Counted from the first letter of the stretch, positions 1 through 13,400 are shown. The stretch is 64,000 bases of DNA from Rotaria sordida (GCA_905250125.1 CAJNOL010000038.1:1-64000), one strand, 5' to 3'. Made by a program: numbers and translations. The notes: a model not told the origin generated them from the letters alone.

Positions 1-230
1 TTGCGAAAATCGAAAAAGCTTAAGTAGTAAAAATCAAGAGAAAAAAAGAAGGGAAAAAAAGAAATAAAATTCAAAACTCTAAATAAATAGCACTGATCTC
101 TATTTTTTACATATATCTAGGATTAAGTCTCATGCATGTTGTTTCACATTTATCTTAAGACGATGATGGTCACTATTGCCGCCGTTTTAACAAAAGCAGT
201 AGAGTGAACAAACAACTGAAGAAAGACAAG

Positions 231-262
<32 letters not shown>

Positions 263-3200
263 AAGAGAAGAAAAAAAGAGAGATAAGAAGAAAGTCAATT
301 GTGTATGCGAGAAAGAGAGAGAAAACGAGAGAGAAGTAGCAGACAGATACACAATAAATAATACAGACGAACAGCGGTGTCGGTGAGGGCCCGTTAGATT
401 TCAACCATTAATTTACTGTATCGAAAGAGAGAATTCTTCGTTTACTTATGTCCTACGTTTGAAGGGGAAAGAAAAAAAAAATGAGAAGAACGATCGAACA
501 AACGATATACAAAATATACGTTGTTTCTTCTCCTTCGTCTTCTTCTAATGAGGTCGAATATGAAAGAATGGATCTGTTGTGTATATGTATTTGATGATAA
601 CGTGTCAACTTTGTACAATTTTATCTTTCTATTCGACTATTTAAGCTTAAAAAAAAAAAGAAAAAAGAATTCATATATATAATAATAAACGGTATCGATC
701 ATACTAATTTATTCAGTGTCGTCTGCGATGAAAAATGAGACAAAAGAAAAATAATGAATGACCGATCTTGAGGACAGACAGAGAAAACAAAGATGAAGAC
801 ATAAAAATGTATTGAGTTGGCTCTTGTCACGACTTGAGACGGACGTATACTTATATGCCTTGAAGGTGTCAATATAATAAAATAGGTATAAATGAAAAAA
901 TATTTTTGACAACTATTAAAAAAAGTCATATTGAAATGAATGATTTACTGAAATAAACATGAATGATTTCATGAGGAGAAAAGAGAGTAAAAATCAAACA
1001 TTTAAATAATAAATGTATTTTTATTTGAAAATTGATAATTTTACGTCTATCTTTGTAATATTAAATGCTATGACGTACCTTGATAAAAATAAACTGACAA
1101 AAAACATGAGAGAATTGATGAATGATTAGTTTTTTTTACACATACCACGATGACTCATATAAACTTCTTTATATATCCATCAAATGATTCAACCAATCAC
1201 AATTGAATTATTGGAGGCTAGATCAAGTCATTCATGTCGTTGAATTTTTCTTATTATAATTTAAAATTATTTCATTGTATCAAAAAATCTTAAGTGTTTT
1301 GAAGTATTATTGAATTATTTGAATAAAAAAAAATAAAATAAAAGAACAAAGTGTTCTTTCATAAAGAAAGTTAGAGTTTAGAAAATATTTTTTGATTGTT
1401 GGAAGAATTTATTATTTTGAAGAAGTTTTTAAAGATTAACTAATTTATGTTGAAAGGAAAAGAAAACAAATCATTTTTTTCATTTATTTCTCGAGAATAA
1501 ACTCAATCGAACTTTAGAAATCGAAAAATTCTCAAGTACCTCTCAAAAAATATAATATAGAAATATTGACAATGTACTCAAATTGACATATTAAATGTGT
1601 ACAAATGTTGATCACTTATTTAGAATGAAATCTACTGTGATCCGATCTCTCTCAAACAGGTGACTTATCACCAGACCATCCCTCTTCGGGAGCCTACTTC
1701 AATCCTCTTCACCTCAGAACGACATTGTCTACTTATTTTTATTTCGCTTTCTGCCAAAAAAAAAGCAAATAGTGTTTCACAATCCAGTTTCTGTCAAAAG
1801 TTACCATGAACCTGTAAAAAATTGACACAAAGTTGGACATTGTGAGAGGAGATAGAGAAGACTTCCATCCTCCTCTTTTCCTAACCGAAAATTCTGATTG
1901 TTAATTTTGATTTGTTTTTCTTAGATCAAAACAGGACAAAATATGACAGTGTATTGAAAGGGAGTTGTATGATGATCAGAATGAAAACCAACAGATCATA
2001 ATGAATTATATCATATTTCTAAGTTTTTCGTTCTTTTACGATTTCCTTTCTGAGTTATCCGTCATCTTATTGAACATAAATTATATCTGAGATCTTTCAG
2101 TTATTCAATACATACCAAGTGAATATGTTTCCATGAATATCAGTACTAATGGAACAGACGGACAGAGATATGGTTAATAAATACATTTTCTATATCTTAC
2201 ACGGTAACAAAATGAAAGATAATGATTGCTATTTTGATAATCTAAGATCGAATAATTTCTGTAGCATAATTAATATAAAGAACGGTATTAATTTCATAAA
2301 AGTGCAAGTAGACAGTTCATTTATTATATATTTTAATAAGATAATAATAAAAAAAAGAATTATTCATACACAGAATAATGTTCTTCTCGATTTGTTAAAG
2401 CGCGTTGGACAGAAAGTTTGAATTGTATCTCATAGATTACATGTTAACTTAGATACTGTAGAAATACTATCGGAAACGGTAGTCTATTTGCTGAATTCTA
2501 TATAGAAAGATTGAGTCAAACATTTCATCAAATGTTCACCAATAGATATTTATCCAAATAAGATATATTTTTTTCTTATATTCTTTGATGGATATGTGGT
2601 TATTAGATAAAAAAATACTCACATCTGTACCCGTTTCTTAATCATTTCTGAAGTAACTGACAACTCTTTAAACACAGTCTTTTTTCAAAATAATATAGTC
2701 ATATTCCAAAAATGTCGCAAATCGTACGGGTAATGTCGAATGTTTCATATATAATCACTTTTTCTAGTATACTATTTTTATATATTTTAATAAACGACTG
2801 TAAAATGCTTGATGATATAAGGTTCATTAATAGTCTTTCTTTTTTTCGTATTGTTATTATTATTATATGATTTCTGTGGAAATATTTCCTCTATGAAGCT
2901 AGTGTGATAAAGAGAGAAGCATCTATCTAAATTGAAGTTTTATTATTCTTCGAAAAAAATTTGTAAGGTGCTGCTCTAACTTCAAATAAAAATCTCCTGA
3001 TTTTCTATGATAAATTTATTAAATTCTGAAATTTGGATTTGGTAAGTCTGATCTTAAAGTTGTCAGAAAATGATAATATTTCAAAATAATATTCTTGACT
3101 AGTACGCAATTACTTTATATGATAGACTATCTTGCGTGTTTTTATAAAAGTGTTTGTATTGACCACCATTTGTTTGATGTATATGAGAACAAATTTGAGA

Positions 3201-3996
3201 TCGGCTTAGTTGTTCACGATCATAAAATGTAACACATTGTTTTTGTTGACCATAAGAAGAAAAAAGAATTCAATAAACCAACCTCCTGTCTGATGAGTGT
3301 CTATTTTGCTTTTTACTAGAAGTTTGTTTGTTCGAAAACAAAACAACAATTAGTAATATGGTCTCGATAACTATGAAACGACAATATTGACTTTTCATCA
3401 CATGAAAATGTTGAGTATTCAAAATATTACATAGTTTTTAAAAGTGCAACATCGATCGATAACAATAATTCTATTTTCGTTCAATAGCATGCTGATTGAC
3501 TACAACGATTTTGATCTTTTCGTTGCGTTTGCTCATGGGTTCTCGTGCAGTGACGTGCAAAACGATGTCTCTACAAAACTGGCTGATTCAGTAACTTCTA
3601 CAATATCTTTTCTAATAGGTAATGCAAATATACGCCCAAATAGGATAGTTGACTGTTAGGCAATTTTCTAGTGTTATGCAATTAACCACATTGAATAATT
3701 CTATTTCAGAATGATTTTTATATTTTTTGAAATTTCCTGAAGCTCTTCATCGTCTAAGATATTATTTTAAAATGTTAGAATTCTGGTAATGACATTAAGT
3801 CAGTACTATAAATGTTGATGACTGATGTTCATCTCTATACATTCTGATTCATAATCAAGACACTACATATTTTATGTTCACCGAATCAAAAATATGATTT
3901 CAGATTCATAATCAACATGAAAATCTGAGTATACGACGGTTATTTGATTGAATGTAAAACTAATAAAATTAAAAATATTTTGTAGAGTACAGATCT
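1..3996. other. AT-rich intergenic region, no supported gene
   Basis: I see no exon chain of a recognisable protein here. The stretch is AT-rich with many A/T homopolymers. It holds a purine-rich microsatellite around 230-262 and short open frames at 2149-2421 and 3444-3659. The 3444-3659 frame is slightly less biased in composition (segment DYNDFDLFVAFAHGFSC) but has no recognisable domain and no convincing partner exon. Purine-rich sequence at 200-350 may be the flank of a gene lying outside the window. Confidence 0.6.
230..262. repeat. (GA)n microsatellite
   Basis: Near-perfect GA dinucleotide run with one interruption (gagagagagacagagagaga), followed by more irregular GA-rich sequence to about 340. 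It produces spurious open frames rich in Arg/Glu on the plus strand and Ser/Leu on the minus strand. Confidence 0.9.
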
Positions 3997-4624
3997 CTGA
4001 CGAGGAAACGTATCGAGATGAAACTCAGCTTTGAAGTTGATATTTTGCTCATATGTGAGTCTCATTGAGACTAGAAAAATCCCAAAAAGATTCGAGTTTC
4101 TAGATATTTCTTCACGAGTTATGGCAAAATTTACTGCATTTTTTGCCCTTAACTGGCCGTTTCGGAGACAATGAAATAATGTGATTTAACTCTGAAATTT
4201 TGTCTATGGATAGCTCTAGTGATCAATAACAAATTCTCAAAATTTCAGCCGTTGACTATGTTCTCTTGAAGGGCTACTGGACTCACAAGGAATCTGGATG
4301 TATACACTATAATATAGGATATATGCATTATTGTGGAACCGTAATAACTGATGAAAAGAACCTAGTCAACGGCTGAAATTTTGAGCACTTATTATTGATG
4401 ACTAGAACTATCTATAGACAAAATTTCAGCGTTAAATCACATGATTTCATTATCTCCGAAATAGCCAGTCAAAGGCAAAAAATGCAGCAAAATTGTCATA
4501 ACTCATGAAGAAAGACCCAGAAACCCGAATCATTTTGGGATTTTTCTAGTCTCAATGAAATCCAACATATGGATAAAATGTCAACTCTAAAGCTGAGCTT
4601 TAGCTTGGGACGTTCCCTCGTCAG
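3997..4624. mobile_element. Foldback / palindromic MITE-like element, ~628 bp
   Basis: The left arm (about 3997-4272) is repeated in inverted orientation at about 4350-4624, separated by a central ~80 bp. Outer ends read CTGACGAGGAAACG and, on the other side, CGTTCCCTCGTCAG. Internal matches include GTCAACGGCTGAAATTTTGA on the right against its complement on the left. It has no open frame, so it is a non-autonomous element or a structural hairpin. No clear target-site duplication is visible beyond a possible GTAC/TAC. Confidence 0.85.
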
Positions 4625-4797
4625 TACCTTGTTTGGCGATGGAGTGCAATCATTTTTTTTCTAACACTATTATTTGTAATAGATGAATATTGATTCAATT
4701 AATATTAAAAGAGATCATTCTTTCTTTCTCAAGCAAAGATTTGAAAGTTGTAATTTATCTCTATATCAACTTTTTGTTTCCTTTTATCTCTAAAATG

Positions 4798-4803
4798 TTT
4801 ATT
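4798..4803 (-). terminator. Poly(A) signal AATAAA for MRPL46
   Basis: On the minus strand AATAAA lies about 20 nt after the MRPL46 stop codon, a plausible cleavage and polyadenylation signal for a very short 3' UTR. Confidence 0.5.
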
Positions 4804-4821
4804 TATCTTATTTAATTTCTC

Positions 4822-5873
4822 TTAAAACACAAACAACATGTCTTTCACAGCTTTATAATATGATGGCGACAAATATTTAGGAAGATCTTCATGGATAATC
4901 CATGCATGATCTTTATAAGGTGATGATTTAAGAGTAGCAAATTGTTTAACAACACCTGCCAAATATTCAGCTTTGTAAAAGAAAATCTATCAAAACAAAA
5001 AGACAATATATGAAACAAAGTATCAAACTATTTTCTTACCTTTTTGGACGATGAATCTGCATCATTTTTATACCAAGCTAATGGTGCATTTCCAGATATT
5101 TGTACATGAAGATTTCCACATGTTGAAATAATTTGTTCAGCTGTCTAAAATTAATGAATAAATATTTTATAAAAATTATCGAAATAAAGAATATTTACTG
5201 CTCGTAAAGATGGTTCACCATCATAGGTTTTCTCTGGAAAAATCCATTCATCTTTATTCGATTGTGAATTCTTTTGTTGTACGATTAATAATAAATTTTG
5301 ATCAAGTTTTCGATTATGACTTCGAAGATTATTTTTTTTATCATCCTCTAAAAAAACAAACACAATAAGATTAATAACAAAAAAAAACATGAGAAAAAGA
5401 CAGTATACCTGTTTCTCTTGACATCAATTGAAAATTTTCAAATTCTTTTGCTAAACGATCTTCTAAATCAACAGCTGTTTCAACAATATTCACTGCTGCA
5501 GCTGTACTTGTTGGTGAATTTTGTCGTTGTTTGGCGAGTTCACTAAGAAATATTTTATGTTCAATATAAAAATGAATATGTTTGTTTGTTTTTTTTGCAC
5601 TTACATTTCTCTTTTATGTCGTAATTCATGATCTGATAAATAACTATGTTCAGTTTCTAATTGTGCTACTAAATTTGTATAATCTTTTTCTAATTGATTC
5701 ATTTCAGGTGATAAATGCACATAACGTTGTATACATAGTGCAACTTTTATTTGAGGAATTTTTTCTGATTTTATTGTTGAGGATGTTTGAACATTAGTCG
5801 AAGTATTTGCAACAATTAAACGTCGAGCAATAGATGATGAAACTAAACGAATAAGAAATATATAAGTAGACAA
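4822..5873 (-). CDS. MRPL46: Mitochondrial large ribosomal subunit protein mL46
   Basis: Structural component of the mitochondrial 39S ribosomal subunit, with a NUDIX-like fold not expected to be catalytic. Five exons join in frame: 5873-5605, 5542-5409, 5347-5199, 5144-5040, 4986-4822 (822 nt, 273 aa; human mL46 is about 279 aa). The first ~25 residues are Arg/Ser-rich and hydrophobic, fitting a mitochondrial presequence. Family landmarks are LETEHSYLSDHELRHKRE near residue 75, DKKNNLRSHNRKLDQNLLLIV (within 135-160), ISGNAPLAWYK and IFFYKAEYLAG near residue 220, and WIIHEDLPKYLSPSYY near the C-terminus. All exon phases agree and all introns are GT-AG. The ATG at 5873 is the first in-frame one; an upstream non-coding exon cannot be excluded. 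The next gene upstream, GK5, is on the same strand. Confidence 0.93.
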
Positions 5874-7403
5874 ATTATATACTCTAATAAAGTATTTTTA
5901 TAGAATTATTGAATATTAAATTTGATAAAAAACAATAAATAAACAGAAAGAGAATCGACGAAATCGAACAATAAATTTTCTTCTAACAATTCAATATTTA
6001 AAAGAATTGGAATCTTAATAAATATATCACATATAGAATATTATTTCCACTCTCTCTTTAATTATTTAGGGTATATTACATATATATCCAATGTCATATC
6101 CTATTGCGATCTTCATACATCAATAAATAATTATGAAAGCAATTAAGAAACGATATTTTCAGCACTAATGGTTTTGTCCTTGTAATGCTTGTAAATAAAG
6201 TGATAAAAATTTAAAAAAATATCAATGCACTGTTCTTTTTATTTTTGTATACTTATATATCTCTCTTTTTCTTTATTTAGAACAATGGTACAAAATGCAT
6301 AATACAATCAATATGTGTTATTTTGTCTCTTATATCAATTTTTTTCATTTATTTTTTTTTACTTTGACAAATCAATGAGTTCAAGATGAACTTCTCATAG
6401 CTCTTAATCCATCTATGTAAATATATATGTGAGCGTTCAAAGTGAGATTATGTCCGCAATCGGATTGAGGGTGAAACTGATATTAACACTCAAACTAATC
6501 TGTAGATCACTATTGTATTTGGATGTTTATTGATAAACTAGAGAGAGAGAAAAGAGCAATGACATTTCAATTGATACAATCATCAATGAACAACTAAAGT
6601 TTGAATTCTTGAAGTTATGGATGATTTTATATACAAGAATTGCTTCAATAGAAAACTGTTCATAAATGCTCGAATCTTTACTTAATTTATTCATTGTGTT
6701 ATAGAGTGACCAAGATCCACTTCATGATGTTTCCATTCCATTGCATCATTCTCTCATAACGCATTCTTTCCTCTCCTTTATGACATATATTGTTTTCCCT
6801 TTTCTTTTTTTCTTATCACGAGAATTTCTTCTTTGTCTATCATCGTGTTTATTGGATTTTTCCTATCTTGTCTATCATTATGGATATTTTTTGAATGTGT
6901 TCATCCCTATATATAGAGTGTAATTTCCCAAAAAAACAAATACATTCGATTAGGCATTCATCTTCTTTGATCCTCAGAGTTAACTATATGAATGGCTCTC
7001 GTCTTTTTCTACATTGACAAATCGATGAGTTTAAGACGAATTTCTAATCGTTTTTATCCATTTCTACATCAATCGAAAGTTGAACGAATATTTACATGCA
7101 TGATTATCAAGATATACTTGTTTATGAACTTACTAAGTAATGAAGTGCGTAACATAACTGATGAAATATTGAGTATTATCTATGCACAAATCGAAATATC
7201 ATATCTAAAGATAAAAATTAGTTGTTTTATAATAAAAGCCAGTGCTTATATCACATGATAATGCACACAGAAAAAAAACTTAGGCACAGAGACAATTGAC
7301 TGAATTAACATACCTCCCAAAAAAAAAACACAGCAAAAAAAGGAGTAATAAAATACGAGATCACCAAAAGAAGAACAAGAAACAAAAAAAAAATAGCAAC
7401 AAA
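5874..7403. other. Intergenic region between MRPL46 and GK5
   Basis: AT-rich, with no supported exon. Two segments, about 6358-6420 and 7003-7065, look like diverged direct repeats of each other (both contain GACAAATC.ATGAGTT.AAGA.GAA). Plus-strand open frames at 6741-6923 and 6992-7258 are Phe/Ile-rich and unrecognised; the second overlaps one repeat copy. This stretch should hold the MRPL46 promoter and the GK5 3' UTR. Confidence 0.5.
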
Positions 7404-9586
7404 TCAATCATCATTCGTTTCATCCGGTGAATACCATTTCGTAAAACGCGGTAGAATAGTTTTCCAACGTTTAAAATTAGCTTCTGTTACTTCACATTGT
7501 ACTGGTTTAAATACTTTATCAACTGTTATAATTCGTTGAAAATATTCATAATTATCAATAAGATCATAACCATAAGCAGCTAAAAATCCAGCACCTATAC
7601 CTGATGCTAAATTAAATGCATGACAACGTTCAACAGACATATTTGATAAATTTGCAATTATTTGACAAATAAAATTACATGTTGAAACACCGCCAGCTGC
7701 TCGTAAACATTTTAATTTTTTTTCTCCTTGATGTTTTTTATAATCATCTCGTACAAATGAAAATACATCATAAATAGAAAAAGCAATTGATTCAAGTATA
7801 GCGCGAAGTAAATCTTCACGTTTTGTTTCATTACCAATACCAATAAAACCTGAACCACAATATGGATCATCATTATGACCACCAAATGCAGGAAGAAAAA
7901 AAACTTTTGCTGGTTGAGCATCCATTGATATTGTATTAAGTTCAGAAAAATCATCGAAAAATTTAGCTTGTTTAGCCCAATTAAGTACTGTAGCACAACC
8001 ACTATGAAAAGCATGCATAAAATGAATATTTTCTGATGGTTTTAAAAGATCCGAATGAGCAACAAGTGGATATATACCATCAGTACATGCACTAACTGCA
8101 CCAGTTAAAATATTAATAAAAGCACCAGTACCCAATGTAAGTAAACATTCGCCAGGTTGAGATACACATTGACCAAACATACTTGCTTGAACATCACCAA
8201 TGACAGCAGTAATAGGAATAGCACAACCTTGAAAGAAAAAAAAATTTTTTTTTCTCATATATATTAATAGTTAATTAGTTAGCATTAGAAAACCAATAAA
8301 AATTTTCAAATTAGACTATACATCAGTACAATAATTTTGATAATTTTAAGATATTTCATTGGACTTTGACTCAAACTGAGTCATATGAATTTGACTCATG
8401 TCATACATTATATCTTTCTGATATTCTATAGTTTATCTACGAAGTCTGTAGTCTTTTTTCTTTGATATTCACTTAGACATCAGTATGATCATTAGTTTTA
8501 CCTTTAATCTCAATTCTTTCAACTTTAAGTTAGATAAATAAGTTTTACTAAATGATTCAGAGGTCTGATTCGTCGTTGAATATGACTACTGATAAGAAAA
8601 AAGATGTTGACCTCATTTATATCTTGTTGTTTTTGCTAATTCCTTACATCCAACTTAATAAGTTAAGTTTTGTAATTTTTACTACAAAAAAAAAATATTC
8701 ACCCTTTTTGTATCAAATATATATATATTTATTTAATTAAATTTATAATTATCTTACCAAATAAATTTGGATCACATCTACCAAATTCTCCAAATGTTGG
8801 TTTAATTGTCGGTAATAATTTCATATCAACACCTAAATTTCGACAAAGTAATGATGACCATTGAGATAAAAATGGATCATAAAGTCCTGTTGAACTTGCA
8901 CATGAAACATCTGTTACATGTTCTTGTCCACCAGTTAATTTCCATATAAGCCATGTTTCAATACAACCAAATAATAATTCATTATTACGTGCACGTTGAA
9001 TTAATTCAGGTTTTCTTTCAAATAACCATAATAATTTAAATGCAATCATTTGTGTACGAAATTCAAGTTTTGATAATGTTGACATACGTGGTGTTTGAAC
9101 AATAGGATAAATAACTTTAGCAAAACCACGTATTGCTTTCCATGTTAATGATGAATTTGTTGCTGTTGCATGTGAACTGGATCTTGAATCATTCCATAGA
9201 ATAATATTTGAATATGTTTTACCTGTTTTTCGATCCCATAAAATAACAGAATTTCTTAATGTTGATATACCTAAACAAGTTATATCTGTAACAGTTAATG
9301 GACTAGCAGATTTAATTGTTTCATTAATAACATCAAGTAAAATTGACCAAAATTGTTCTGGATCAAATTCATAACCATGTGGTTCAGGATAAAGAAGTGT
9401 TTGTTGTTTTTGACTTGATGAAATAACTTCAAATGATTTTGAAAATAAATAAGCACGTATGGATGATGTACCAATGTCAATTGAAAGTATATACGGTTCT
9501 TTAATGGGAGGTGAAGGATATTCGTCTGGATCATTAGAATTACTAGTTAGCTGAATTAAGTTTCCTAATTTAGATTTTGTTGCCAT
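7404..9586 (-). CDS. GK5: Glycerol kinase 5-like FGGY carbohydrate kinase
   Basis: FGGY-family kinase that would phosphorylate glycerol or a related polyol using ATP, in the cytosol. Two exons, 9586-8758 and 8227-7404, join at phase 1 (1653 nt, 550 aa; human GK5 is about 529 aa). The N-terminal lobe carries the phosphate-binding motif [15 protein letters not shown] (about residues 34-48), ILWNDSR and [13 protein letters not shown]. The C-terminal lobe carries [41 protein letters not shown] and [20 protein letters not shown]. The hydrophobic spacing and the long N-terminal extension before the first motif fit GK5 better than GK1/2. The ATG overlaps the second in-frame TAA behind the SDHAF3 stop (AAATAATAATGG context), so the two genes may be co-transcribed. 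The intron is 530 bp. Confidence 0.93.
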
Positions 9587-9588
9587 TA

Positions 9589-10120
9589 TTATTTATTTGT
9601 TTGTGTAGATTTTTTTATTTCAGTATATAAATCGTAAAGTTGAATGAGTTGATCTTCTTTAAGAAGATCTAATGCTTTGAAATCAATTGATTGACCGAAT
9701 GATTCGTTATTTTTAGATGATGTTTGACGTGTTAGTATTCTAGCGTACTCCTACGAATAAAGCAAAAATAAAAAAAAACCTTCTTTCGACTGTCTCCGCC
9801 TTTATCACAAATAGGAGAAAAGAAAAAAGAGAGTAAATAATATATTTTACGATGACGGCGATTGGATTGATAAAAAAAAAACAGACAGAAAAGGTCATAT
9901 TTTACGTGAGTTTTTTCAATACACTACTTACACTCCATTCAAGCATAAAATTTGGAACGAATTCAGGTTTGGCATTTGTATGACGACGAAATTCACTACG
10001 AACGTATTGATTACCCAATTCACTTAATTCATGTGGAAGACTTCGGTGTAAACGAAGTATAGTTTTATATAATCTCAATACAGTCAAACGATGTTGTACA
10101 CCAAAAATTGTTTCATACAT
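9589..10120 (-). CDS. SDHAF3: Succinate dehydrogenase assembly factor 3 (LYR protein)
   Basis: LYR-motif (complex1_LYR-like/ACN9) mitochondrial protein that helps mature the iron-sulfur subunit of succinate dehydrogenase. Two exons, 10120-9932 and 9750-9589, join at phase 0 (117 residues, close to the ~125 aa of animal ACN9). Diagnostic sequence is [20 protein letters not shown] followed by [16 protein letters not shown] and [13 protein letters not shown]; the LYK here stands for the LYR tripeptide. The C-terminal part [19 protein letters not shown] matches the terminal helix of the family. The intron (9931-9751) is GT-AG with a strong GTAAGT donor. The stop codon lies 2 nt upstream of the GK5 ATG on the same strand. 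Confidence 0.92.
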
Positions 10121-10348
10121 TGATTATAAGCATCGAATTTTTTTTTTCTCTTTATTCTAAAATAAGAAAGATTTAATTTCTTTTTTTCTTTTTTTCTTTT
10201 TTATCATCTGTATTATATCTCTAATCAAATTAACAAAAAAAACAAAAAACAAAAGAAAGAAATATTTTTAGTATCGAACATAATTACATATGGTTATTAT
10301 CAACTGTTCAACATTAAATGTTTACAAACAAAAAGAAAAAATATATAT

Positions 10349-10374
10349 GAAGAGAAAGAGAGAGAGAGAGAGAG
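10349..10374. repeat. (GA)n microsatellite downstream of the TANC gene
   Basis: Pure GA dinucleotide run just past the stop codon of the TANC-like gene, in its likely 3' UTR or the SDHAF3 promoter. Confidence 0.85.
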
Positions 10375-10411
10375 ATTGTTGACCGGGGTCTGTTGCAGTG
10401 GAATATCATGA

Positions 10412-13400
10412 TTATAAAAGTGTTTCATGACAATGTTGAAGATCAGCATTTAAACGATTGATATATCGATCTAAATCATTATTTGTTGGATCAAGATTTT
10501 TTGCAGCAAGTAAATCAGTCAATGCATCATCATATAATCTACATAGAAGAAAATTAATTTGCAATTAAATTTAAAACAAAAAATCTTAATCGTATACTTT
10601 TGATCACGTTTAATTCTTGATCGAAGTAAAAGACCATCAGCTGTATTATGAATATAAAGTGCTTGTGTACAATAATCAATAGCTGCATCACAAGACTAAA
10701 ATAAAACAAAATAAAATTTTTTTTTTCATAAATAAATAAAGAAAATGAAGAATAGATTTTTTGTTTTTTCATACATCTAATTTCCGTTTACATTTAGCTA
10801 AATTAATTAAACAATTATATTTCATAAATCGAAAATTAGTTATAAATTGATCAGTTGTTTGTTGATCAATATCACTTGGTAATTTTTTTAATGCATATGC
10901 AAAACGATAAGCAGAATCTTTATATTGATTTTTCTATTTCATCAAAAGGAGAAAAAATAAATAATATGATAACTGGAAAAAAAAATTTTTATAAAATTTA
11001 CTTTATAAAGTGAAATACCATCATCAATTAATTTGGATATTAAAATTGTCATCATATCATTTTTACCGGCTGCTAATGCCCATGTTGATGGACCTAAACA
11101 AAAATATAATCTAGTCAGATGTTCATTTTGTTATGAACAAAAAAAATTCTTTGCCTTTTTTCTAATTCTAACATTTCTGTATCGAAGGGCATAGTTTTTT
11201 TTTCTGGACAATATTCAATCCAATAGAATCTATCGAGATGAACAGAAAAGCTAAATTATTTTATTCAAGTACCTCTAATATATGTATAGATGACGCATGT
11301 ATACATATAATAAAACAATTAACTAACAAGGAAAGTCTTTCAATTGATTAATTGTTTTTGAGTCGGAATAACATGCATCATGTAGATATTAATCAGTTAT
11401 GAATATTCTGAAAAGAGTTCGTGCTGTTAGCTGATTACTGTCGCGACAATGTATTTTTTGTATCAAAGCCATCGTCCACCTCAGATATATTGGGAAAATT
11501 AATTTTCGAATTTCGACTTGGAAATTTAGCACAAAGGTTGATCTTGAATAGAATAGTTTATTGTACAAACGTTAAGTCTTTTGATTTGCTATTATACGGA
11601 AATCAGATATAGAATTGATTCGGTTCACAATATCCCAAATCAACTTCGGTTTAAATTTTGAAAAATCTGAACCAGTCTCATCTCTAATAGGAATAATGAA
11701 AAGATCTAGAACTTTCTGTTTAAGACCTATTTCTATGCCAAATATCAATTTGACATTGAAAAATCAGTTGTTCTGGTGTTCCTATGAAGAATATCACGGC
11801 TTTAATATAACAAAATCCGATAAAAAATGCAGTATCACAACGGCACAAATTCTTTTCAGCATGTTCTCATAATTCATTATAATCATGATGAAGTACATTA
11901 TCCCGGCACAAACAGAATTAATCAGTTGAAGGACTTTCTTCTTAAGATAATACTTTTTTTTTTTAGAAAGTACTTTTTTATATTCTTTTGAACTTTTCCA
12001 TTGAACATTCATAAAATTCTTTTCGAATGAAAATCAATTATTTGTTGTTTATAAAACAAAAAAAAAAACAGCAATTAATTTTCTTACCAAGTTTAACACT
12101 TTTCTTTAATAAACAATTAACAACAGCAACATTTCGACATCCAATAGCACGATCAAGTGCACGCATTCCATTTTTATCAACATGATCAATAATTGAACCA
12201 TGATCAATAAGTAATTGTACAAGTTGTACATCACCATAAAATGATGCCATATCAATTGGTATTCGTCCATTTGTATCTTCATGATTAATATCACTTCCAT
12301 GAGCTAATAAAACTTCACATGCATGATAATGACCTTTTAAACAAGCCCATGATAAAGCTGTAAGTCCTTCTTCATCTTCATGATGAACATTAGCACCTAT
12401 TCGAAAGAGAAAAAACAACAAATAAGACAAAAAATTAATTTTGTTTTTTGTTTATTAAAAACAAAACCTTTTTCTAATAAACTATCAATAACAGCTAGAT
12501 GACCTTCACTAGCTGCAATTATTAAACATGTTCGTTTTTGTTTATCACAATGTTCAATTGATGCTTGATGATCAAGTAAATATTCTACACATGGCCACAT
12601 ACCATTTTTAACTGCTAATAATAATGGTGTCATTTGACGAGAATTTGTTCGATCGATATCTGCTTGATGATTTGTTATTAAATAATCAATTATATTTATA
12701 TGACCATAACTTGATGCATTTGTTAAAGCTATGGAAAATTTTATTTTAAGAATAAATGAATTATTACATATGATGAATAAATATACCTGTTTCACCATGT
12801 ATACAATCCATACCATTGATATCAATTATTGAATAATTATTATCAGTTAACATAAATTCAAGAGCATCTAATGAACCATTTGATGCAGCGTGAACAAATG
12901 CTTGTTGTTTTATAGATTCATCTGTACAAGTGAATAATTTCAAAATAGATACATATTTTGTTGCATAAGCAACAGCTGTTAATTGATATTTATCTTTTAA
13001 TGTGATCTAAATAAAAACAGAAGAAAAAAGAAGTTTTTAGAAATATCTTGGAATACAAAATATATTTCAATTAGCGTTTCTCTTGTGTGAGAATTTACTT
13101 TCCGTTAATTGTTCGGAAGAAAATCTCTGGCTTTCAGCTATCTTGAAATATGAGATGCTGCCTAGTTGCGGATTCAATAGTCTGATATCTTTCCCACAAC
13201 TATGGCTAGCTATAACTTTGGACAGAACGTCGGCCTGATGCAGAGTTCTTGAGCTCTCCAAGCACATTAACTAACTCCATACTAGTCACAACAGCAGATG
13301 TATGTCATAAGACAGTCAACATACTATCAGACGAATGGTCCGAGACAAATATCCGTTTGTGTCTTGTTTAGAGTCATTCCATAGCTGGTCGTACTGAGGT

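Noticed and set aside
204-404. Open frames on both strands over the GA-rich tract
   Set aside because: They are translations of a dinucleotide repeat (Arg/Glu or Ser/Leu runs), not genes.
1640-1900. Short palindromic bits (TCCCTCTTCGGGAG) considered as part of a tRNA or small RNA gene
   Set aside because: No cloverleaf with a T-loop GTTCRANNC and matching acceptor stem can be drawn.
2149-2421. 90-codon plus-strand open frame
   Set aside because: Composition is that of AT-rich random sequence (Ile/Asn/Lys), no domain, no adjoining exon.
7712-8014. Minus-strand open frame inside GK5
   Set aside because: Overlaps the GK5 second exon in another frame and is hydrophobic from codon shadowing.
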